A stretch of DNA of 10,857 nt. It comes from Cephalothrix spiralis. Its lineage: Eukaryota; Nemertea; Palaeonemertea; Archinemertea; Cephalotrichidae. Under the pieces are notes generated by a model that was not told the DNA's origin, made no database searches, and saw only the letters and a program-made list of their open reading frames with translations. Within the stretch, counting starts at the first letter, position 1, and every line of letters starts with the position of its first letter. Below are positions 1 through 6,469 of this stretch, piece by piece. The stretch covers positions 1 through 10,857 of the forward strand of contig JAUCNG010391368.1 in assembly GCA_032353305.1 (NCBI GenBank). Direction: 5' to 3'. Both the position numbers and the translations under genes were made by a program.

Positions 1-336
1 AAAATATCCCATAATATTAACCCCCTCAAAAATGAAAAATAATTTTTTTTGCAATAATTCTGAACCACCCTGTATAGAAGAAGAAGGAAAAGCGCAGAGC
101 AGATAGCGGTTACCGGTATGGACACACTGTAGACGGTACAGTATATTACACGAATGATGTAATACAGTTTCTCTTTGGTAGCAGGAAGTTTTGCTACAGT
201 ATATACTTACTTAAAAACATAAATACATGCAATTATGAGCCCTAGATTTAAAAAGGAAGTTTAGCTGAATGTCCCATGATTTAGAATACTTAACATTTAA
301 CATCCTGTTAAGAGCCACAGTTAAGGAGAAACAATC
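1..336 (+). other. Upstream region and 5' UTR of the fibrinogen-related gene
   Basis: No coding sequence is seen here. An in-frame TAA at 322-324 shows that the ATG at 337 is the first possible start of its frame. No convincing TATA box is present; a weak TTTAAAAA stretch lies near 247. CCACAG at about 315-320 could be a 3' splice site of a 5' UTR intron, but nothing decides this. Two small hairpins occur: TATTACA (144-150) pairs with TGTAATA (158-164), and GTAGCA (178-183) pairs with TGCTAC (192-197). The transcription start cannot be placed. Confidence 0.4.
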
Positions 337-1075
337 ATGGCGCGTGAAAGCAAGGCTCTTAAATTTTTAATCATAATGTGTTTTGCAACAGTTCTCGTTT
401 GCTGTGAGGATTTTTCTTCTTTGGAATTGGATAATGTTTTTACGAGCGTTCCGTACAAAGGTGGCGAGATTTCGGTCTGGAAAATGGATGATAAATTCTT
501 TGTTATGCCATTAGGGATCATGAAAGCCGGATCACCAAAGACTGTAAATGGAACATTCGCAGGATTTAAGCCAAAGTTCACTTATACACTTGTAATGATG
601 ACAGATGATGCTAAAATGACAGTTTTAAATCATTTACGTAAATTTACTGGAAAGTGTATCGAAATTGAACATATTCAACTTGTTTCTGTTAAAATGATAG
701 AAATAAGTGTTTCGATAAATGTTGGATTTGAAATGAGGCATTCCTGGAGTATGGACTACACCCAGCATCCATTCAAGATTAAGCCCAGTTTGTTGTGTCC
801 AAACAGAGTAGTGTGCCAAATGTGGCATTCCGCTTTTGACCAAAATCCTGACATTAAGTTGATGTATACGATAGGAAACTCAAGTATCAACTCGAGTGTG
901 AGATACCTAGATGATACAGATGCAACATCAGTGAAAGAGGTTAAATGTAAAACTTTTAGCGAACGAAAATTGGAAGATATTAGCAACACTCAGAAGGATA
1001 TGGCTAACACTCAGAAGGATATGGCCATGTCACTGAAGAATATCAACAACGTACTATGTTCATCTATAAATAATG
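337..1075 (+). CDS. Fibrinogen-related secreted protein, exon 1 (signal peptide, unknown domain, coiled coil)
   Basis: This exon encodes residues 1-246 and the first base of codon 247. The start has a strong Kozak context (A at -3, G at +4) and an in-frame stop 13 bases upstream. Residues 1-23 look like a signal peptide: a basic start, then a hydrophobic run FLIIMCFATVLVCC. Residues about 24-205 form a domain I do not recognise, with cysteines at 107, 154, 160 and 204 and N-glycosylation sequons at N71, N181 and N185. Residues 210-240 form a short coiled coil: I215, M222, M229 and I236 are spaced exactly seven apart, with L212, L233 and L240 on a neighbouring face. This would oligomerise the protein ahead of its lectin domain, as in other fibrinogen-related proteins. 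The exon ends at a good donor, G|GTGAGT (GT at 1076-1077), in phase 1. Reading on would reach TGA at 1081-1083. The assignment to a lectin rests on exon 2. Confidence 0.8.
985..1026 (+). repeat. 21-bp tandem duplication encoding the heptad NTQKDMA twice
   Basis: Copies at 985-1005 and 1006-1026 differ only at the last base (T versus C). Each encodes the seven residues NTQKDMA (217-223 and 224-230), so the duplication adds exactly one coiled-coil heptad without disturbing register. The near identity at DNA level suggests a recent slippage or unequal exchange. Confidence 0.9.
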
Positions 1076-1238
1076 GTGAGTGAATGCCCTTTGGTAAAGA
1101 AAAACTAGTTCATTTTTATAGTTCGTCCAGGGCCGGGGAATTCAAGACAAAAATTTACAACACGCATGATGAAATAATTAACAAAACACCAAAAAATATC
1201 ATTTTGAAATGGTTGGCTCAAAATTTTGACCCACTCTC

Positions 1239-1923
1239 CAGGCCACCCACTTGTCCTACTTTTCCTACTTTTTGAAAATCGTTCTACTTTTCCTTGGGAT
1301 TCCTACTTTTTATGATAAGTGGTTTCCTACTTTTTAAAATAATTGCTACTAAAATAAAAACGTTATTTAGAATGAAAATGGAGGCTTTTTACGTGATCAA
1401 TTGATAAAATTTTCCACGCCTCGCTTCGCTCGGCTCAATTAGTTAATTGAATATTGTTTGTATAAGAATGTGTGCAAAACAACAGTTTTTTCAGATGTAT
1501 TCTATGTCCTTATCCATGTGAAATGTGTCCTAACAATCTAAATTGAGGCAATTGCGCTAATTAAGTGCTTTAAAAATGGCGAATATGACCCATAATTCTC
1601 AAAAATTTCTCGCCTCGCTTCGCTCGGCTCAATAACATTATATTTTGTTTAAAGATTGGGGGCGCGCAAAAGGTACAATTTTTTTGCTAATTTAACATTT
1701 GATTTTATACATCTATAAATGTGAAATAATGTCCTACAATCTAAATTGTGCTGCTCAAAGGCAATTACGCACAAAATCAAGAGTATGACCCCTTATTTTC
1801 TGACTTTCCCTCGCCTTAGCTAAGGAGGGCTAAGGCTTAAGCCTCCAGTATCAGTAACGTACACAGATTCCGGTTCCTACTTTTTCTTTCCTACTTTTTC
1901 TGAGGAGCTCAGTGGGAGGCCTG
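1239..1923. mobile_element. Candidate non-autonomous repeat element (pearl-like) inside the intron
   Basis: CAGGCCACCCACT at 1239-1251 and AGTGGGAGGCCTG at 1911-1923 are inverted copies matching at 12 of 13 bases. Inside each end lie TCCTACTTTTT words in the same direct orientation (about 1254, 1263, 1301 and 1325 on the left; 1875 and 1889 on the right). Between them are tandem CG-rich-core monomers starting at 1417, 1611 and, degenerate, about 1812, a spacing of 194-201 bp. Short inverted ends around a few satellite-like monomers, with no coding capacity, resemble the pearl-type elements described from bivalves. Target-site duplications were not identified and the family is inferred from layout only. 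Confidence 0.45.
1417..1825 (+). repeat. Tandem CG-rich-core monomers, locus 1
   Basis: The 20-mer CGCCTCGCTTCGCTCGGCTC occurs exactly at 1417-1436 and 1611-1630. A degenerate third copy begins near 1812 (TCGCCTTAGC). The monomers also share GTCCTA(A)CAATCTAAATTG, a following GGCAATTRCGC, and a TATGACCC-type stretch ahead of the next core. Spacing is 194 and about 201 bp. The surrounding sequence has drifted while the core has not. Confidence 0.8.
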
Positions 1924-2064
1924 ACTCTCTCATTTTGCAAATTTGTCTAGTTTCCAATACTTTTTTTGATCGATGAGAGTCCGTGCGTTTGTCCTCTCTT
2001 TGTTGAGACTAGTTATGTTCATTTTTTTCTCATCAAGAGTAACATCAGAACTTTAACTTTTCAG

Positions 2065-2582
2065 ATTTTTGTTACATCACACTTGTACACAGATCGAAGG
2101 ACGCCCAAAATGTTGAATTCCAACGTAGCTGGGCTGATTATAAAGCTGGTTTTGGCATACCTGGAGGAAACTTTTGGATCGGCCTCCAAAAAATGCATGA
2201 ACTCACCTCCGGAAAACATATGGAACTCCATATTGATTTATGGTCAAAAGAGGGCACATTCATGACTGCCTCATGGCCGGACTTTACAGTATCTGGAGAA
2301 TTAGACAACTACAGGATTTCATTTGGAAGTTATACTGGGAATTGGACATGGGGAGACAAGATGGCCTGGCACAAAGGCAAACCCTTCACGACCAAGGATC
2401 GTGATAATGATGATTGGTCTTCAGGAAATTGCGCAACAAAAGCAGACATAACAGGAGGTTGGTGGTTCGGATATTGTCTTTTTTTCATGCTAACTGATAA
2501 ATACGAAAGTAACGGTTTGACGACCAACTACAAGACAAATATTATACAAAAAGGTGTAATGAAAATTAGGCCTATGACTTAA
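2065..2582 (+). CDS. Fibrinogen-related secreted protein, exon 2 (fibrinogen C-terminal domain)
   Basis: This exon encodes the last two bases of codon 247 to the stop at 2580-2582 (418 residues in all). It reads as a fibrinogen-like (FReD) domain, a carbohydrate- or acetyl-group-recognising fold of ficolins, tachylectins and invertebrate FREPs used in extracellular recognition. Hallmarks in order are: ITLVHRSKD (the usual WTVIQRR strand), SWADYKAGFG with W269, GGNFWIGLQKMHELT, TKDRDND with the calcium-site aspartates D358, D360 and D362, the cysteine pair C369 and C384 around GGWWF, and terminal MKIRP. One sequon lies at N339. Only about 171 residues are present against the usual 210-220. The N-terminal subdomain with the first cysteine is absent, and the stretch between C384 and MKIRP is shortened. 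The His that usually follows the second cysteine of this pair is Leu, so ligand preference may differ. The fold assignment is firm; the ligand is unknown. Confidence 0.88.
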
Positions 2583-4319
2583 GGGCGCCGATTGAAAGTG
2601 TGATTGGGATAAGAATATACCGCATGTTTTATATATTTACATTACTTGAACATACCAATTATGAAAACGATCACGCTGATTCCGATAACCTCCGCAATCT
2701 TGTTTTCCTACTGATCTCCACATAAGCTGAACTATACGAAACTAGATCACGGAGAGTATCGAAATGTCGTGCGCATGCAAAAACAACATTTCCGAGAAAT
2801 CGATTTATGTCCATGGATATGAATCAGTTAACTGAATAATGATACCGGAAGGAAAAAAGGATAAAATTTAAAAAAATTACAGCCAACATGTAGCTAGCAA
2901 TAACTGAAGTGGAATGATTGTTTTTAAAAGTGCGAACATTTATGAAAAATGACTAACAAAGTAACTTAATATGCAGAAAATGAATTCATATTTGAGATAT
3001 CTTGCGAGTTATAAAGGTTTGAAGTTTGGAATTTTCTCAATTTTGGATAATCCATGTACTATATACAATTCCCTTTGGATTATCTTTACTGATATGTCGT
3101 GAAATTCAGTTATATAATAATTGAGTATAGTCTTTTTTTTAACTGCATGTTGGCCTTATCTTTATACTAAATCCTTCTTATGGTTAAATTATTTTCCTGT
3201 GTTTAGATTACTGCCTTTTTATATCAGGAGGGAAGGGTCTTTTTTATTCATTCCTTTGCTTTCCCACCTCATTAATCACAATAAACCAAATTGGGTTCCG
3301 TGAAATTTAGTTTTGGTTCAAAACCGTTACAACAACACAATCTTGGATTGCCAGAACCAAATAAAAAGGTTCTATGCAACTCAATATTATTTGGTTTTTG
3401 TTACAAACCCAATAAGTTATTAGAATTTTGAACCCAAACCTACTTCGCTAAACTTAATTTTTTGATTATGAGTGTGTTCACAGTTTTTTGCAAACATTTT
3501 CAATATATTCTAAAAAAAGACTCAATAATATATACAATTTCAGAATTAAATTAATCTTTTCTTGACATTTTTTGGTTGATTTTTGATACAAAATACTTCA
3601 AACCGTTTTGAGATTTATTGGCCAAAGCCAGTTGAAGGGTAATGTAACCAAAGATAGTGCAATTAGCACTTCATTCATGTCCAATTTTAAGGTTTTTGTG
3701 TCTTTCCTCATAAAGGGGCGTATAATGTAGAGATTGCAAATAATACGAGTCTTTCTATATAGATGGCGCGTTAATTTAAAAAATGGCCAGGTTGAACAAT
3801 ATGGCCCGAAACAAGCTTTGGACATTAAGGGTCAGGGACTTTTTAGAGTAGATTTATCACCTATGGGACTCTTTTTTTTTAAACTACAAATTTTTTCTTC
3901 TGAATTCATGTACATTACTGGAACTTAGTATGCACTATAAATTTATTTTTGGTCGATTTTCGTTAGAGACCCTGAGCTCGGGGGCCTTTAGGAATTGGTC
4001 TTCAGCTACTCCCTATCGTTACGTATATACGCCACTGAGTGTGCCGTAGGCTTAAAGATCCTTAAAGGATAAGACATGGTTTTGGATTTTGAAAAACTGT
4101 CAAGTCTTATAAATGTCTCAAATTATGTTTATTTTAATCATTTATATCATTATGCTTTCCATATACTGACGAAGAACATACGTAAATCTTGTCGTTCACC
4201 AGTCCATGGTTTTTGCATTGCAAATAGTAGCCTCCCTTTGATATTAAGATTAACCTGAAATATTATGGATTATCTTTAATCCTCAGCCACCAGATCGTCT
4301 ATTATTGACAATCAGTAAA
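2583..4319. other. Intergenic DNA, no gene recognised
   Basis: This stretch follows the FReD stop and is AT-rich with many short stops. No AATAAA lies near the stop. An AATATA variant is at about 2614 and the first exact AATAAA is at 3280-3285, about 700 bases on, so the 3' end cannot be placed. The frames open at 3121-3303, 3598-3825 (minus) and 3734-3928 have no recognisable motif, use poor contexts and contain homopolymer runs. I see no RNA gene. Confidence 0.5.
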
Positions 4320-4463
4320 ATGTTATTAATTTTTAAGGATAAATACGCTGGAACCTACGATACAACAGGATACAGTGTTAGCTTAAGAACGTTTGAACTA
4401 AACTCAGCTGGTCAGAATGACAAATTTGTTTATATGACAAGCATTATTAATTCAGCTTTGTAG
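4320..4463 (+). other. Small open frame or possible orphan exon, unidentified
   Basis: An ATG at 4320 opens 47 codons to TAG at 4461-4463. After residue 6 the translation has a protein-like composition (DKYAGTYDTTGYSVSLRTFE, then a polar run), unlike the low-complexity frames around it. TTTTTAAG at about 4330-4337 could alternatively be a 3' splice site opening the same frame at the GAT. I recognise no family. It may be a chance frame, an exon fragment or a decayed repeat. Confidence 0.15.
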
Positions 4464-5510
4464 ATTTTAAATTTTACCTTATACAGAAAGACAACATGTA
4501 CATCACGTTTCTAGAGTCAATAGTTGTCCTCTGGATGAGGTCGACAGCATTTCAATATGGCATATAAGGAATATAAGCCAAACGTGTTTGGCTTCTTTTT
4601 TGGATTTGGATTTCGAATCTTGATTTATGTGCGTAAGTATTTTATCAAGTGCACATATTCATATAGATGCAGCATTTTATACCATAAACTGTAACTATAA
4701 AATAGTGACTCATCACACATGGCTTCCTTAGTATTAGATGTATGAGTTAAATCCTGCACCTATCTCGATCCATATATTGCATATTGCCCAGGGGGTTCAT
4801 GGAAAAAATAGGCATACCCAAACGCTGGGTGGGTGGGTGTTACCCTTTTTTTTGGGCAAAAAACACTTTTTTCAGTTGTTTGCCAATTTTTTTCCTCCTT
4901 TGTTTTTTCCAATTTTTTCCATGCAATTTTTGGTGTGTGTTGCTACCTCAACTCAATTTTCGGCCTAGGTGTATGCCAATTTTCTTCGGGAACGAGAAAC
5001 TTTTCGCATCAATTTAAACCCATTTTAACTGGTGGCTTTCCCTATTATCGTTAAGCGTTACAACCTCTTTCCCGAAGATTGCTAAACCGAAATACTGCTT
5101 TAATGGAAGGGTATTATAAGATTTTGATCGCTATTTTTCTGTTACTTTTATCTGCTTACCAATTTTAGCACTTCATAGCTAAAACTGAACGAAATAAACG
5201 ATCAAATCCGTTCACTACTTCCGTTTCTATTTCTTGCATTATTTCTCGATATAAAGCTCCTCTCGGGAATCGATTGCTTTGTGTTTTGATTATTGTACAT
5301 GTGCATTGCACAAGCCTGTGATCTTGAAGTGGGTGTCATGTGACTGGCTCTATTTTTAAATTTATGTGTCTTTATGGTAACCGGAACATAGGTTCACGAT
5401 CCCCAAATTAGATAGATCCCGGTAAACAAGACAGAAAGTTTTCCAAAACCTAATTAAAATTTAACAAATTAAGTAATAATGAAAATATTGTTATACTGAA
5501 CATCGGTCTT
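4464..5510. other. Intergenic DNA with a T-rich tract, no gene recognised
   Basis: About 4840-4925 is strongly T-rich on the + strand with several runs of six to nine T. This tract produces three overlapping open frames (4738-5054) rich in Phe, which I read as artefacts. GCCAAA (4577-4582) pairs with TTTGGC (4587-4592) around a four-base loop before a T run; with no gene ending here this is probably chance. Nothing else is supported. Confidence 0.5.
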
Positions 5511-5512
5511 AA

Positions 5513-5659
5513 TATGTAAAACCTGTTATTGGCCTGTCTATAGTTGGTAAGAGAAGGCCTCGGGAGAGCTGTTATTACCCTCGCTGCGCTCGGGGTAATA
5601 ACCATCTCCCTCGGCATTCTCTTACCAACTAAACATGCCAATAACAGGTTTATCCATAT
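5513..5659. repeat. Long foldback (inverted-repeat) element
   Basis: The arms at 5519-5580 and 5593-5651 are inverted copies matching at close to nine bases in ten, with one small gap of about three bases. Well-matched blocks are AAACCTGTTATTGGC (5519-5533), TAGTTGGTAAGAGAA and the innermost GTTATTACCC (5571-5580) against GGGTAATAAC (5593-5602). The centre is the 12 bases TCGCTGCGCTCG. Weaker pairing extends outwards to about 5513 and 5659. A transcript of either strand would form one long hairpin. The size and structure fit a MITE or foldback transposon derivative. No target-site duplication is obvious and there is no coding capacity. Confidence 0.8.
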
Positions 5660-5686
5660 ACTAGTCTACTAAAGGAGGCCCATATC

Positions 5687-5746
5687 GGCATAGCTCACGG
5701 TGAACAATGCCTGATGGGCATAGCTCACGGTGAACAATGCCTGATG
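5687..5746. repeat. Two perfect tandem copies of a 30-bp unit
   Basis: Copies at 5687-5716 and 5717-5746 are identical. The first 25 bases of each unit form an imperfect palindrome (10 of 12 pairs) centred on TCACGGTGA, bounded by GGCAT and ATGCC. The array begins 36 bases after the inner foldback arm ends. Identity of the copies points to recent duplication. Confidence 0.95.
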
Positions 5747-6024
5747 AATAAAGATTAAAAACTAATTGACTTCTTGTTCACCAGAATAAACATTAGCAGA
5801 CATCAATTAAATCGTAGGAGTCTTTGAGCATGACATTTGCCTCGTTTTTATGAAAGTCTATAAAATGAATAAAACAAAACGTTCAATTGAGCTAAAAACA
5901 AGGAGTTGAATAATGACTTCATTCGTGAAGGTAATATGATTTATAATGTATACTACATGTAGAATAAGCGAAATTTTAATAAAATTAATAATAAAATAGA
6001 CTTGAGCCTTAAAACTTGTCAAAA
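5747..6024. other. AT-rich spacer, nothing recognised
   Basis: The spacer contains the palindrome-like TACATGTA near 5954 and many poly-A or AATAAAA words, but no gene or extended repeat that I can support. The minus-strand frame 5858-6085 has no protein-like features. Confidence 0.4.
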
Positions 6025-6322
6025 TGTCAAAATAGCGACGCTTAGCGATCCTAGCGCTAGAAATTGGTGGATCACCCCGATCCACGTAATTCCTTTAGCG
6101 CTAAGTCCCCAGGTGGGGTGGCGGTACACAGTACTATTTTATAAAAAGCAAAATTAAGCTAAAAGTTATTCTTTGTCGGTGTTTTGCTCATTTGTTCCAA
6201 TATGCAAGCGGATACATAGTGATCCATGTGACTGATAGCGCTTGAAAAAATGTCCCTGCCTGCGATGCATAGCGTCGCCCTAGGCGATCCTAGCGCTGGC
6301 GCTACGGAGCGCTATTTTCACA
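6025..6322. repeat. TAGCGCT-rich segment with short terminal inverted repeats
   Basis: TGTCAAAATAGCG at 6025-6037 is inverted, at 12 of 13 bases, as CGCTATTTTCACA at 6310-6322. Inside, GCGATCCTAGCGCT occurs twice in the same orientation (6045-6058 and 6284-6297), and the AGCGCT word recurs near 6053, 6098, 6237 and 6291. A perfect 7-bp stem, GTGGATC (6067-6073) with GATCCAC (6079-6085), lies near the left end. The roughly 298-bp size and terminal inversion suggest a small non-autonomous element. It ends about 150 bases before the TRPV start and so lies in the likely promoter or 5' intron region. Confidence 0.5.
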
Positions 6323-6469
6323 TTTCCCGTCCCCTCCCCGGTGCATTTCATTGACTGGTGCATAAAGTGGTAACCTTGCCGTTCTTTTCCAACTTTTCCT
6401 TACCATATAAGATTTCGGACTAAACTTTTATTTGTATTCTTTCAGTGTCTTCATAAGAATTAAAATGCA
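6323..6469 (+). promoter_or_regulatory. Leader of the TRPV-like gene with a probable 5' UTR splice acceptor
   Basis: A strong 3' splice-site sequence, TTTATTTGTATTCTTTCAG, ends with AG at 6444-6445, 24 bases before the start codon. An in-frame TAA at 6461-6463 rules out an upstream coding exon in the channel's frame, so any such exon would be untranslated. An earlier out-of-frame ATG at 6465 overlaps the start region. No TATA box is evident. Confidence 0.4.

Larger units (their letters stand above)
1076..2064 (+). other. Phase-1 intron of the fibrinogen-related gene
   Basis: The donor is G|GTGAGTG at 1076 and the acceptor is CTTTAACTTTTCAG|AT, with AG at 2063-2064 and a plausible branch site CTTTAAC just upstream. 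Joining G (1075) to AT (2065-2066) makes one Asp codon (residue 247) and enters the fibrinogen-domain frame without a stop. The 989-base interior is mostly repeat (1239-1923). I found no exon-like stretch encoding the missing start of the fibrinogen domain: no frame shows the usual CDM and GGGW signatures. The frame open from 1084 to 1275 is low in complexity at its end and runs into the TCCTAC repeats, so it is treated as chance. Confidence 0.8.

Noticed and set aside
1084-1275. 63-codon open frame straight after exon 1
   Set aside because: It starts just after the stop in the intron, ends in the TCCTAC repeats and has no recognisable motif.
1417-1825. Repeats considered as a CRISPR array
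   Set aside because: Spacing near 200 bp, related spacers and a eukaryotic gene context fit satellite monomers instead.
1966-2265. 99-codon + strand frame over the start of exon 2
   Set aside because: It is an out-of-frame shadow of the fibrinogen domain; the spliced frame matches the domain throughout.
3312-3440. GGTTCAAA words considered as tRNA B boxes
   Set aside because: No A box at the right distance and no cloverleaf can be drawn; the similar GGTTCA at 5391 and 10838 fail the same test.
3598-3928. Overlapping frames of 75 (minus) and 64 (plus) codons
   Set aside because: No motif, splice support or sensible composition; they overlap antiparallel and end in homopolymer runs.
4577-4600. 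GC stem followed by T run, like a rho-independent terminator
   Set aside because: The window is eukaryotic, no gene ends here, and the six-base stem is easily expected by chance.
4738-5054. Three overlapping + strand frames rich in Phe
   Set aside because: They are produced by the T-rich tract at 4840-4925; all three frames are open because of composition.
5450-5641. 63-codon minus-strand frame
   Set aside because: It lies inside the foldback arms and simply reads the inverted repeat.
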